Assembly (NCBI GenBank): GCA_905220665.1 | Contig: CAJNAR010000149.1 | Span: forward strand, 372,001 to 436,000 | Reading direction: 5' to 3' | Length of the DNA stretch: 64,000 nucleotides | Source of the DNA: Albugo candida | Lineage: Eukaryota; Oomycota; Peronosporomycetes; Albuginales; Albuginaceae | Shown here: piece after piece, positions 10,879-23,150 of the stretch | Numbering within the stretch: the stretch's first letter is position 1 | How the letters are laid out: each line of letters begins with the position of its first letter | Notes under the pieces: generated by a model | The model's database searches: none | What the model saw: only the letters and a program-made list of their open reading frames with translations | Told to the model about the DNA's origin: nothing | Program-made: the position numbers and the translations under genes

Positions 10879-11848
10879 ATGTCTCCACCATCCGGCCGTA
10901 AAAATGCTAGTCCTCGCGATTTGCTAAACGGCGGGATACTCCAATGCGTTGAAGCAGCAACCCTCGGCATGCCTTTCGAGGTCTGGAAAACAAGAATGGG
11001 GCGATATCGCCGAGAAACAACCCTGGAAGCTTTTCGAAATGTCTTGAAGGAAGGAGGAGGAATAGCTGCTTTCTGGGCAGGCACAGGACCAAAAATGGTG
11101 GAATCGGCGACGAAGGGAGCGATTTTGCTGTATTCGAAAGAAGCTATTGCCAATTCGTTGCTCTCTATGGGAGTTGGTGAGGGTCTGACGGGTTTCATGG
11201 CCGGCGCTGGTGGCGGTGTCTGTCAGGTTGTTGTTATGGGTCCATGTACGTTTCTTGTGACTGCTGCGGTGACGGGAGATAAGTCAATTTCAACTTCTCA
11301 ACGGATACGCAATGTGTTCGCTGCCCACGGGATCAAGGTAAGAGCAATTTCCTCTACTGATTTGATGTGAACTCTCGCCACCTATATAGGGATTTTATCC
11401 GGGTGGAACAGCTATCGCTTTTCGTCAAGCAACCAATTGGGCTTCTCGTCAGGTAATTGATAATTTTTCTGCTCTCTTAAACAACTTGATTACTCAGTCG
11501 ATTGTAAAGGGCTTCACAGAGATCGTACGAGGTCGTTTCAAAGTATGGTTTCACGGTGACAAAAACGCAAGGCTTACAGTGCCCCAAGAAGCAGGTTCTG
11601 GGATTATTGGAGGAGCACTTGCTTGCTGGAATCATCCTTTTGAGGTTGCACGCATCCAAATGCAGTCCGCTGCTGATCGAGGAGAACCACAACAAAATAT
11701 GGTCCAAGTCTTCCGTACCGTGATAAGAGAACAAGGATATCCGGGGCTTTTCAAAGGTATAATTCCTCGTCTTGGGCTTGGCATTTGGCAGACATTATTC
11801 ATGGTCACAGGTGCCAAATTAGTCAAACAAGCTTTGTCGAAAAATTAA
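10879..11848 (+). CDS. Mitochondrial carrier, YHM2-like (citrate/2-oxoglutarate type)
   Basis: The protein is a member of the mitochondrial carrier family with three repeats. Carrier signatures appear in repeat 1 (PFEVWKTRM) and repeat 3 (PFEVARIQM), with a weak one in repeat 2 (PCTFLVTA). The third-repeat context ALACWNHPFEVARIQMQ and the ending GIIPRLGLGIWQTLFMVTGA are like fungal Yhm2, a citrate/2-oxoglutarate carrier also bound to mitochondrial nucleoids. Three exons are read; introns begin near 11336 (GTAAGA) and 11452 (GTAATTG), the middle exon encoding GFYPGGTAIAFRQATNWASRQ-type sequence. I take the ATG at 10879 (MSPPSGRKN); the frame is open upstream without another in-frame ATG. Substrate is inferred from family resemblance only. 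Confidence 0.82.
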
Positions 11849-12010
11849 TCTATCGTTGTACCAGTGAATTGCTGCGATAATAATAATAATTTTGAAGATG
11901 TACCGCAATGATTCTTTCCACCAATCACTTCAATGAGAGCCCACTTTATTGGATTGGCTGAATTAAGACGAACTGGTTGAAGTAGAGTTGAAGTTGACTG
12001 AGAACTCATA

Positions 12011-13512
12011 ATGCGCGCATTTCGCAGCTTCTACCAAAATTTAGAGCAGCAAAAAAGGAAGAAATGCATGAAGTTCTGCTCATTGAATGCACCTCATACG
12101 TCGTATACGGCTGCCACGATGGTCAAGACCGAAACTGACAATCGTACAGAGAAAATGAACATGGTTACTGCTATAAACGATGCTCTGAGAATCGCTTTGT
12201 CAGCCGACCCAACATCAATTGTTTTTGGAGAGGATGTAGCATTTGGAGGAGTCTTTCGTTGCACCATGGGATTGAAGCATGAATTCGGAAGCGACCGTGT
12301 GTTTAACTTTCCACTTTGTGAACAAGTTGAGTGTAAGTTAACTTTTTAGGTCATAATCTAAGAATTCATTTTGCGTAGGGAATCGTAGGCTTCGCTATTG
12401 GCTATGCGGCCGTCGGGCATACCGCAATTGCAGAAATTCAATTTGCGGATTACATCTTCCCAGCCTTTGATCAGGTTCCGATGTTACGATTTGGCAATAG
12501 CATAAGTGTACCTGACACTTCTCTCTGCGCCTAAGATTGTGAGCGAAGCTGCTAAGTACCGCTACCGCTCTGGTGGAGAATTTAGTTGCGGTAAATTGAC
12601 AGTGCGTGCACCTTATGGTGCCGTGGGTCACGGTGGTCATTATCATTCACAATCTCCTGAGGCGTATTTTTCTCACACACCAGGACTGAAGGTTTATTTT
12701 CATGATTTATGGTAGACTCAATTGACGTTTTCTTCATAGGTGGTTATGCCTAGAGATCCAATCAAGGCAAAGGGACTACTTCTTGCATCCATAAGGGATG
12801 ACAATCCAGTTATTTTCCTCGAGCCTAAAGCTTTCTATCGAGCAACCGTGGCTGAAGTATTCTTGCCAAGCTCGCAGCAATCCACAACAGAATCTTACAA
12901 ATTTGTCCGCTGGTATAGGTCCCGCTGGGAGATTACATTGAACCATTGGAACGGGCAGAAATCGTCCGGCGTGGAAATGACGTTACTATTGTCGGTTGGG
13001 GATCCCAAGTAAAGCTTTTGGAAAAGGTCAGTCAGGCACGGTTATCTGTATGGTAAGTAAGTGCTCATGAGGTGAGGATTTTCAGGCGTGCGATATGGCC
13101 AACAAAATCGGGATTAGCTGTGAATTGATCGATTTGCAAACAATTCTACCTTGGGATGCTCGAACGATTGAGCAGTCCGTCCGAAAAACTGGGCGTTTAG
13201 TAGTCAGTCATGAAGCTCCAGTACGTACGAAGCTATAGTAGTTTCATGCTAGCGGTCTTATCGTCCCAACATTGCAGAAAACAAGCGGTTTTGCCGCTGA
13301 AATTGCTGCAACAATCCAGGAACGATGCTTTCTCAGCTTGGAAGCTCCGATACAGCGAATATGCGGTTATGATGCTCCATTTCCACTGATATTTGAGAAG
13401 GTTCTCACGTCATTTGAAATAAGGATCGTGTGCTTTTGACTTTCTTTTTTAGCACTATCTTCCTGATACCTTGAAGATTTTTGAAGCGATCAAAAAGACA
13501 ATGCAATTCTAG
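12011..13512 (+). CDS. BCKDHB: Branched-chain 2-oxoacid dehydrogenase E1 subunit beta
   Basis: This is the beta chain of the thiamine-diphosphate E1 component of the mitochondrial branched-chain 2-oxoacid dehydrogenase, which decarboxylates the keto acids of Leu, Ile and Val. The mature part starts at [16 protein letters not shown] and contains [61 protein letters not shown] and [14 protein letters not shown], all signatures of BCKDHB rather than pyruvate E1-beta. About 45 residues precede it and probably serve as a mitochondrial presequence. It has eight or so exons with short introns, for example after CEQ (about 12328), after AFDQ (about 12475) and after EAP (about 13220). The E2 subunit of the same complex lies 5.3 kb downstream on the same strand. 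Its stop overlaps that of the minus-strand gene that follows. Confidence 0.95.
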
Positions 13513-13998
13513 GGCATATGTTTACGGGATACCATCTGACTAGTGTCCTCTTCTCGGTAAAATGAGCTTCGCAAAATATCAATATCTCGTTTCTTTTTCT
13601 CAATGCATTCGAGATCAATTGGGCTGGACAACATCGTTACGTAACGCTTTCTAGTACAGCTTCTTAACCAGTATCTTACAACGTCTTTTGAGTATTCATA
13701 AAGATGAACAGTTATTGTGGTTAGCGACCGCGAGGGATGCACGAGTTGTCCAGCAAAGAGCCGCATACTTAGCTGCACCTGCCGATGCATGAATATGCGT
13801 AGGATAGTAGAAGCGAGATATTGTCACATTCGATACGAGACGATCTCTGTAGCGAAATGGGTGACCGCACCCTTATTTTGTGGTATCGCTATCCAGTACA
13901 GAAAGAAATTTTGGGAGTTGCGGACTTGGCGTCTTTGAACGCGCACTGAACGTGGTAAGCAAACATCGAAATTGTCCTGCTTGTTTAGATATTTTCAT
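13509..13998 (-). CDS. Small split gene, possibly mitochondrial protein, unknown function
   Basis: A modest open frame at 13509-13790 ends with a charged tail (ECIEKKKRDIDILRSSFYRE). Upstream on the same strand an ATG at 13998 begins MKISKQAGQFRCLLTTFSAR, a basic, Ser-rich stretch of mitochondrial-presequence type. A possible GTACTG..CTACAG intron leads to a segment with HASAGAAKYAALCW. The joins to the last exon are not settled, so the model is tentative. I do not recognise the family; the AAKYAALCW segment recalls small mitochondrial inner-membrane proteins, a weak likeness only. It is tail-to-tail with BCKDHB, the two stop codons sharing a CTAG. Confidence 0.35.
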
Positions 13999-14097
13999 TA
14001 CATCTGGTTTCTTCTTCACTGTGGACGAAATATACAAAGAGCTCTTCCATTTCTGCCTCTAAGGGCCATTTTCGTAAAGCTTGTTCGAATTGCGTGC

Positions 14098-17000
14098 CTA
14101 ACCGCCACGAAACGCGCAATAAGTGATGTTGAATTCCAGAGAAGGGGGCGTTGGAATTGCTTGGGGTCGGTCGAATGCAGCGTCATAGTACCCTTTGAGC
14201 AAAGAGACGTATTGTGCCATAGCTTTCTCGACATAGATTTCAAGTCTACGCTCGAAGTATGGAGGATGAGCATTGTGTTTCAACTGGTCCGCCAACATCT
14301 TAAAGACGACATCAAGCTTGCTGACTAGCGATAAATCCACTGATAGCTCCTCATCACTCAAGCTTTCACGAAAAATAGCATTCTTTGCGCTGCTGTGTTC
14401 TCTACGCAAGCGCGCACTTGTATCCCATCGGAGAAGATCCCGTACTGCCCGTGCGCCACTACTTTCATCTGTTTCGGAGCCTCCGGTTCCGTTAGGTGAC
14501 CGAAAGATTGTTTGAGCAAGATCGCTCAACTGTGTCCAATACATTGTGACCGGTGAAGTGATAGGCGAGAATTCGCTTGCCTTAAAGTATGGCGTATTCG
14601 CAAGCAGGACTCGGTCTGAAGAACAGGGGAGTGCTAAGCGATTCGACAAGGCCATTCGATAAACCACAAGATGGCAAAATATCTTTCGGACTTCCTCATT
14701 CCAATGGAGAAAAAAGTTGAAAAAGTTTTCACGAAGAAGAGTTTCACCAAAAAGACGTTGCCGGCCATTTGGTGGAATTAAAGCTGCATTGAGTCGACAT
14801 CAGAATGTGAATTTCCAGCGATAAATATGCTAATCGTACCGATGGTGGTGTACACAAACGTCATGATCTTCAGCAGAATTTCAACATGGAGCGAGCCAAG
14901 CGCTGTTTGTATTGCTTTAATGAAGTAGTCGCTGTCAAATGTGACTGAAACATTCAAAACAAATCGAGGAACTATTCCACGGACACAATCATGCTGCGAT
15001 GACCATAATTGTCGACGTCCGCTTCTTGGACACGTAAACGCTGCGATCATCAAAAGTCGCTGCAAAATGGTGATTGAGTAATTGACGCTTGCTGAATCTA
15101 GGATGTTTGTTCCCTCCAGTGCAACCTGATACAGCGTATTAGTTCAATTTTAGCGTCTCAGCAAAAACCAACCTGGACAAAAGGATTCACAAGCCAATTG
15201 TTCTGAAAAATTTCGGTGAAGTCATCCAAGATAGGTGCAAGATCACGATGATGCCAATACGCTGCCCAGTAATCCTCTAGTGGGTTTTCGACATGCTCTT
15301 TAAGGCATGAGATCAATCCAATTGGTTTCAATGTGAGTGAGATCGGATTGACGCTCCCACGAGCCCGTCGGCGGCATATTTGTCGAAACAAGTTGAAGAC
15401 AGCCCGAACGAGGACAAAGTAACCAGGAATGCAGTGCCATATCATGGCATTTGGTACTTTTACCTTACTTCCGTGAACTTGACCGGATTGGAAAATGCCT
15501 TGGTGCCAATACCTGACATCTCTGAACAGCGCGACGGTAAATGGTACAATCAATATACTTTCGCGTACTGGTTGCCGAAGTCGATTTAGAAAAGGTTGTA
15601 GCATCTTTTCGAGATCATTGGAGCTGATAACATTTCGGCCCATGAGCAAGGCTTGAGTTTTGCTAGAAGAAAATAAGAGTGGAATGCTGGAGAGGAAAGC
15701 TATGCAATCGCTATCTTCAAATTCTGCCATGTGCTACACAATGTACTGATAGTTTGAGCTGCTCAAAAAATGTCAAAAAGCTTCCTACCTGTTCGAATGC
15801 GACTTTAAGAGTCACGTCCACATCTTTGTAAATCAATCTACTACTCCCCTTCGCTTTACAATATCCCTCATTGATTACAGGCGATTCTTCGGTCTTCATA
15901 TGTGCAAAAAATTGACTGAGAACAAACTGCTTGCACTCCCTCGAGTCAACTGCTCCCATATCTGTATCGATTCGATCTACAATGCATGGTCAGCCTGCAG
16001 CGCACGAACAAGAAAGACTTTGCATACTTGGCTTGATTTCGTGCCAATCACTTTGTGATTCATGGCCAGTATTTGTTGGCGAAGACACTATTTTTTCTCT
16101 TTCGATAGACTTACCCTTTCTGGGACTCATAACCATCTTCGAAAGACCCTCATTAACCGCAGCTATTATTGTCGATGATGTGCTTGGAAACCGCAAGTAG
16201 ATTCCAGCATACATTTCTCCAATATACTGCAAAGATTCCGGTGGAATCGTGAGCGATCGATTCAATTGCAAGGCTGCGAACTGTGCACCGCGGCACAACA
16301 ATTTATGAAATCGCTCCAGCACTTTACCGATACCACATAGGCCATGAACACGAATATATGAATGGTCAATTTTCAGCACGAAATAGCTCACGCTTACACA
16401 CCCTCTAAATTAACACTGATTAGATCTGTTTGCTCGAAAAGCTGGTAGCCTTGAATGAACTCCGCTCGCCGACTTATACAGGCCGTCAACTGCAAAAATA
16501 TGCCGTGCGACCGATTTCGGATCGGTAAGACTTCGCACATGTCGAGCAAATATTCCCTGAGATGGGTCAAGCAATTGGCTAGTCATAGGTAATTATGATT
16601 CATTCTGCATCGAAGAGCTAGCGTACCACAAACTCAGCAAGCAAGTTTGACCCATTACTAGTGGAAGCGTCTTCTTGAATGGAATTGAACGATAATACTG
16701 TTCCCAAAGATAGCTATGTGTCTTTTCCTGCTGCTCGATACTTTGGGAAGTGTCCACAGACAAATTACGGCTGTTTGCCACTTTTGAACGCCCGCTTTCG
16801 CGTATTGTTCGATCGATCTTAATGTTCTCCTTTTTATTATCTGCTCCCCAATCTGAATAATAAAAATATGGCTCTTGAAGTAGTGCTTTCATTTCCGTGA
16901 GAGCGACAACCTTCTTCTCCAGCTCCCAGCCATTTAGTTCGACATGCTTCTTATCAAATCCGCCCACTAGGGAATTTGCTTGATCATAATTATGGTTCGT

Positions 17001-17685
17001 ACTTCCGCGAGGCGAAAATACTGTCCATTCTCGTGTTTTCGAGAGGTTTCGCAGCTGATGATGCAGTTGAGAAGTAAATCGTAGATGTGTAGAAGAAGAT
17101 TCACGATCGATTGGTGGTGACTCTGTAAAAGAAAACTTTTCACTCCATCCGAACATGCTTTCTACGTTAGTAGCTGCTTGTAAGCGTCAAATTACACGCT
17201 TGAAAATTTGCGTACGTGTGGAATCCTGAGTAGTTGTCGCGGGGTACGCGTTTCATGTCCCAACTACCCTGCCGCATCCTTATACTAGCCGGTCGATGCA
17301 GCCATATGCGAGCTGGCATCATTTCCTTTTCAATGTCGAGCAAATAGAGAGTAGAGTTTGCTCTCAATCCGTTTGGCATAGGAATGACAGGCTGAGAATG
17401 AAGAAATGTGATAAAAGGTTCTACCATTGCATTATTACTCGGAAAAAAATCCTCGCAGCAACCTCAGCGCTCAGTTCCATCGCAAAACCATGTTGCTTCG
17501 CGATATACATCACACACCCTTTGCTATTCGAATGCAAGCGACATAATCTTTCGGATTGCAGTCTGTCGGATTTCTTCCTCGCTGTTGCGACTACAGAGCT
17601 TTTGTTGACGAGCCAAGATGCCTAAGTTTGCTTCCATCGCATTCTCATAGTCTGAAGTATCGATTTTTTTGCGGATGATTTCCAT
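14098..17685 (-). CDS. Large conserved protein of unknown function (gene U)
   Basis: A multi-exon gene read through at least seven exons. The start MEIIRKKIDTSDYENAMEA at 17685 gives a charged N-terminus; a probable intron joins it to NNAMVEPFITFLHS. Later exons carry LTHLREYLLDMCEVLPIRN (about 16.5 kb), VHGLCGIGKVLERFHKLL (about 16.3 kb), VPFTVALFRDVRYWHQ (about 15.5 kb), LQRLLMIAAFTCPRSGRRQ (about 15.0 kb), FSIEWNEEVRKIFCHLVVY (about 14.7 kb) and an Arg/Glu-rich end. There is no signal peptide or catalytic motif; it looks like an all-helical scaffold. The WNEEVRKIF..LVVYR block reminds me of the DUF1765 family of fungi and protists, from memory and not verified. A decayed copy of the 15.7-14.9 kb part sits at 28.0-29.0 kb on the opposite strand. 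Confidence 0.7.
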
Positions 17686-18853
17686 TTTCCATGATAAAAA
17701 TTAGTACCAAAGTCAGATACTCGATGTGGTCACATGCTCGCGAAGAAACCTGACCTCGGAAAGCCTGAAGCTACATGTGGACGATGAACGTTTTTGTGTA
17801 AATTATTGCAGCACTAACGAAATGAGCCATTGATGATGCAATCGCTCTGGAAAGACGACTTTCTAAATCTAGAAAGTCTTATCAAATGAAAATCCGTGCA
17901 ATAGAGAAAAGCACGTGTTGCTCCAGAATTGTAAAGTTGTGGTTTGAGAGAGTCTTGTTCATCCTCCCATGATTTTTTCTGATTGATTCCTGTGGCCTAA
18001 TTCGAAATGAAATAAGTTTACTCAGTGTTAGCATCAGAGGCATGATGGAACCAGATTTCCTTGAAATCGCATTCCCATTTGGCAGCGCTCTGCATCAGTC
18101 TAGTAAGTCTAGTACTATCAAACGAATTTCGCTCTAATGCCATACAAATGAGAAAAGAGTGAAGCTTGAAGAGAAATATAAATATGTATGTGCCTCTTCA
18201 TGCTATTTGTATGCTCTTAAAGCTTCCTTCATGTGCATATTTATCGGGATCATTATGGTAGTCTATCCATACTTGGAGAGGAACTACTCCGCATGTGTTT
18301 CCCAATGCTCTACCACATTCCCCAGAGACAACTACCGCCTATACGCATCAAAAATGGATCCATTGCGACAGGCTTGAGTTAGAAGTGGCATTTATTCGTC
18401 TCAGCTGTCTTACGGGAATTCTGTGAAGTTGCAGGCCTTCTCTGACCCCAAATGTAGCAGGAGTGTGCAAGAAAGATGATGATAGCCGCTCAACAAGTTA
18501 TAACCATCATTTTAAATGTCACAGATCCAAAACTAAGCAGCGATTGATTGATTATACCGTAATATCGCATGCATAAACCTTTCGACTACGGTAGTGCGCG
18601 CTAAAATCAGCGCCTTTGTGTTGTACATTTGCCTCCTGCATAGAATCCAAAGGTCAAGCACTTACAGAGCACAATTTAGCATTTAATCTGCATATAATCA
18701 TTCAACTTTTGTGAAAATGATAGATAAATGATCTGACTCTTTGTTGCGGATCGATTTGCACCTATTCCTCATAATCGCAATGGAATTTTGCAATTTCACC
18801 TGCGTGGCTCGGATTAAGCGTAAGTGCTGTATGCAAGAAGGGAACATAGCATT
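17686..18853. other. Intergenic between gene U and E2
   Basis: About 1.2 kb between the divergent gene U and E2 genes. Only short unsupported frames occur, the longest being 18159-18377 with biased, low-information composition. Both promoters must lie here; no motif is assigned. Confidence 0.55.
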
Positions 18854-20700
18854 ATGTGCGCATATATGCAACTTCAACATCGGATCGTAATGTTCACAAA
18901 GCATGCGCGAGGGATTGTCCCTACAATTCGATGCCGATCATTCACGTCCTATATGAACCGAAAAAACTTCCATCAGGGGAACGTGCGATGTGTAGCGATA
19001 GTTCCCTTCAAACTGGCTGATATCGGCGAAGGAATCGCACAAGTTGAAATCTTGCAGTGGTTTGTCCGGGAAGGTCAAAAAATACAGCAATTTGAGAGTG
19101 TTTGTCAAGTACAAAGCGATAAAGTCGAATGAATTCATTTCAGTGGACCCAATAGAGAATGACTGAATGTTGTAGGCAACCGTTGAGATCACCAGCCGAT
19201 TTGATGGCATTGTGCGGAAAATTCATTACCAAGTTGGTGAATCAGCACACGTCGGAAAAGCTCTCATCGATATCGAGTTAGAAAGAGGATCTGTCACTCC
19301 TCATAGTGACGATAAGGAATGTAAAAAATCGGAAGAAGAAATATCGGGTGGAGATAAATCGGCTCGGATGGAGAAGCTTTCTGGAGAAGAACAGACAGAT
19401 TTTGATACCCTGGAAACGGCGCCTCAAATAATAAGTGACCGTTCTTATATTGGATGTGAAAATAAGGTAAGCGATTGAAGTGTTATAGATTTAGTCTATT
19501 TACACTGGATACTGGAGTAGTTTCTTGCCGCTCCATCCGTTCGACGTTTGGCAAAAGAACATGGTGTCAATTTGAGTGAGCTGGTCGCAACCGGAACGAA
19601 AGGAATGATAACGAAGGAAGACTTGCTCAAATTTATCAAATCTTCGGTAGGCCTGAAGGAGGGACGGAATAGTATTCAAAAAAGAGATGCAACCATAGCC
19701 TATCCGCTTGAAGATACTGTTCTTCCTATTACTGGTAACGATTGTTTCCTGCGCTGGAATAGGTTGCAGGTTTTTTCATACTTTGCTTGCTCAACAGGGC
19801 TGAGGAAAAAGATGTTCCAAACAATGAGAATGGCACTTCAGATTCCCCAGTTTGGGTATTGTGATGAGGTCCGTCCTTTTCTCCTACTCGACTCAATATT
19901 CTCAGCGTACGCAAGAACACCGTAAAATGTAGATACAAATGGATGCTTTGCACAAGGTACGCAACGAGATGAAAGGATTGGCGAGTTTTCGTGATCACAG
20001 CTTATCGTACATGCCATTTCTAATCAAGGTGATTATTGACTTCCCCAGTCACAAGAAATGGTGGCCTGACTTTCAATGTAGGCTGCTTCACTTGCATTAA
20101 AACATTATCCGATACTCAATGCTAGGGTCGATGAATGCGGAAGCAAAATGGTACTTCTTGCCGCACACAACATTTCTATTGCAATGGATACGACAGAAGG
20201 CCTCGTTGCGCCAAATATCAAGAACGTCCAGGTTGGTGCATTTTGCAATATGATTAGTTGATTTTTGAACGTGATTTTATCGACAGTCAAAAGGGATTAT
20301 GGAAATTGCCGATGAACTGAATCGCTTACAAAAACTTTCAGCTGAAAAAAAGCTAACGCCGTCAGATTTTAAGAACGGAACGTTCACGTGCGTGTGGCGC
20401 TTTTACATGCAACACATGCAATAATATTATTCCGAATGTAGACTTTCCAACATTGGAAGCATCGGTGGTACATACATGATGCCAGTCTTGCTGGTTCCTC
20501 AGGTTGCAATCGGCGCAATGGGAAGGATTCAAACTCTTCCTCGATTTGACGAAAAAGGGAATACCATACCCGTGAGATTGATGAATGTATCATGGAGTGG
20601 AGACCATCGCGTTATAGATGGAGCGACAATGTGCCGATTTTCAAATCTTTGGAAAATGTATCTCGAGCGACCCACAAGCATGCTAGCTGAAATGTCATGA
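18854..20700 (+). CDS. DBT: Branched-chain 2-oxoacid dehydrogenase E2 (dihydrolipoyl transacylase)
   Basis: E2 is the core of the branched-chain dehydrogenase: it receives the acyl group from E1 on its lipoyl arm and passes it to CoA. Order of domains: presequence (residues about 1-45), lipoyl domain ([19 protein letters not shown], lipoyl lysine in [13 protein letters not shown]), an acidic linker, an E1/E3-binding domain ([18 protein letters not shown]) and a catalytic acyltransferase domain ([58 protein letters not shown]). The active-site motif HxxxDG is intact in [11 protein letters not shown]. Eight or so introns are inferred, including one after QSDK (donor GTCGAA) and one after NVQ. 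The ATG at 18854 is the first in frame; 18890 is also possible. Confidence 0.95.
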
Positions 20701-20789
20701 AGCATCGAGGGATAACCTTAACGACGCAAGTCATCCCATTTTGCGAACGAGATCGATGCTAACCCAGCTCAATATAATTTATGTGCTGC

Positions 20790-23150
20790 TTACTGATTCT
20801 GGTTCTTTATTGCTACACCATGTCGAGATGCGATACAAAAGAGCTCCTGAAGCAGGCTAGGCGGAAGATCCACAAATGACTGAAGACACAACGAAAAGAG
20901 ATTAAGCTTACACCTGAAGTGAACTTCACATAATGACATTACCTCAAGTGCAATCACTTCCCCGAAATGATCCATGACGAAATCCACGCACCGTTTCTTC
21001 AGCAAGTGCGTATTTCGAAAATGAGCATTCTGAGACGGCGTTAGCCAGCCCATCAGCAAACTGAGCGAGAGGCTACCTGAAGTACGACCACAACGTTGTC
21101 TAGGGAAAGCTCTTTGAGGATGTACGTCTCACACATGCTAAAGCAATTAAAATCGGTTTGTTTCTTTGACAAAGAATAAGTTGATGATAAATCATGATAC
21201 CTGCGAAGTTTCTGGACAAGATACTGGTCAGCCAGAGCTAGTAACTCCAAAAGAAATCCTTATATGATAGATTGTGGGTGAGAATTATACGAATGATGGA
21301 ACAAGATCATACGTACCAGTATCAGGCTTAGACATTTGTATGCTTTGCACTTCGTCGGTATACAGAAATTCCAAGAAGACTTCAAACACTTCAGGCTGTA
21401 CATCGTTCATATCAGATGTTATACGTCTTCGAGATTGTAGTCGTACCGAATAATCTGGTATTCTGATCTCTGACAATGATCCTTCAATCATTCTTCCATC
21501 CAGCATTTTCTCCAACGGCTCACATCGCGCCATCAAAATACAGCTGTGAGCGTGGAGGCGTACGTTTGAAAGTAGGAAGACTACATCACTACGCATCGGA
21601 TTGTTGACCAGTTCACCAAGATCGTGGCAGAGCGTATGGTGTGTATGTAGTGCACTTTCAGTGCTGGCTTTTGTCGCTGTCAAGCAGATGGAATGATAAA
21701 ATCCGGAAGCGACCTGCAATGAAGTTAGCTCAGCCTCGCTATTTGAGTCGAAATGAAGAACCTTGACAACGAATTTATCGCGAAGAGAAGCAATGATCTG
21801 AGGACTGGTACAGTCTAAAAGATTTCCCAAGCCTAGTTGGCCGTGGTTATTTCTTCCAAATGGATATACTTTGCCATCCTTTGAAAGCACCAGTGTATGA
21901 TAGCACCCACAAGCGACTTGTAGTGCTTGAGTCTTAGCCAGTGCATTTATCAGCTATGATCATGACAAGTATAGAAATATCATTAAGCTGATCAGGGTCA
22001 ACAAGACTGTGCATCAAAAGTACAGTAGGTTTCGAGAGGTGTTGTCGATGTCCATGGCCAAGCTGTCCATAGTCATTCCGACCAAATGAGTAAACCAATC
22101 CACTTTCTGCCAACGCGGCTGTATGGTAATAGCCACAAGCAAGACTTGGCACTATAAGGGAGTCCAAAGGAGCCGCCAAAAGTGAAGGACTCGTGTGGTA
22201 GTCGGATGTATCTCCAGTCCCAAGTTGTCCATGATCATTTTTTCCGAATGCGACGACACCACCACTTGCCAACGACACGACAGTATGATGCTGGCCACAA
22301 GCAACCGCTAGAACAGGTCGGCAATTAAAATAACTTAACGGAACAGGAACATGTCGGTCCATCCCATCATCAATTCCAAGCTGCCCGAGATCATTCCGAC
22401 CAAATGCATACAAGGTCCCTTCCAGGGTCATCACGACCGTATGGAAATAACTACAGGCGACTTCGACTACGTGCTGCGATGCTAAATCTTCTAATTTGGT
22501 GGGTGTTGAGATGGAAGTTGTGCTGCCGTGTCCTAATTGGCCTCGACTATTGAATCCAAACGTGTAAAGTTCTCCAGAGCCTGGCATGTTCATGTGAGTT
22601 GAAGCAAGAGCTCAGCGTAAGATTGGTACGCACTGGATATCGCTGTGAGATGCTCACATCCATTGGCTGAGCGAATGTTTGCAATTTTCTTGTTGACAAG
22701 CGATGGAACCAAATGAAGAGATTGCACGCGTGAGGTGCTTCCGATTCCGCACTGACCGCTAATGGTGTGCACGAAGGTAGCCGCTTGCTGAAAGCCCAGA
22801 TTGGTGGTAGAAACGCACCTATCGTTATATCCGCATGTGTACACATCTCCTGATTCTGCGAAACAATCCGTCATGCGTTGATAGTGATCATCAGGACGCA
22901 TGTGAAGATATACCAAAAAGAAAGGCTGTCTGCTCGTTACCGCAGGCGACATCCATTATCTTGACGTTATGGCAGAATAAAATTGGAGTCGGCACTGTTC
23001 GATCGACTGTATCGTCGTGGCATAGTTCGCCATAAGAATTCTACGGAGCATAGGAGGTGTAGCTGGATGAGCAAGCATGACGATAGATCTCTGCACCTGT
23101 CCGAAACTGTATGCCCCGAAGGTCTCGTGTGCGATCTTATTGTTGTCCAT
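20790..23150 (-). CDS. RCC1-repeat and BTB/POZ domain protein
   Basis: The N-terminal two-thirds is an RCC1 beta-propeller with repeated FGxNxxGQLG and ACGxxHT motifs (AFGRNDLGQLGIDD, AFGKNDHGQLGTGD, SFGRNDYGQLGHGH, PFGRNNHGQLGLGN). The C-terminal third is a BTB domain (VNNPMRSDVVFLLSNVRLHAHSCILMAR-type, read at about 21.6-21.5 kb, then EVFLEFLYTDEVQ) followed by a BACK-like helical region. Such proteins are usually substrate adaptors for cullin-3 ubiquitin ligases, or bind chromatin or membranes. At least seven exons are needed; for example FGQ joins across an intron to NSYGELCHDD. The start at 23150 (MDNNKIAHETF) opens directly into the first propeller blade. It is convergent with E2, 89 bp apart. 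Confidence 0.88.

Noticed and set aside
17296..17625. 109-residue plus-strand frame
   Set aside because: Antisense to the first exons of gene U, which give a continuous protein from the ATG at 17685.
18159..18377. 72-residue plus-strand frame upstream of E2
   Set aside because: No ATG at the frame start, no family likeness, and it lies in the E2/gene U promoter spacer.
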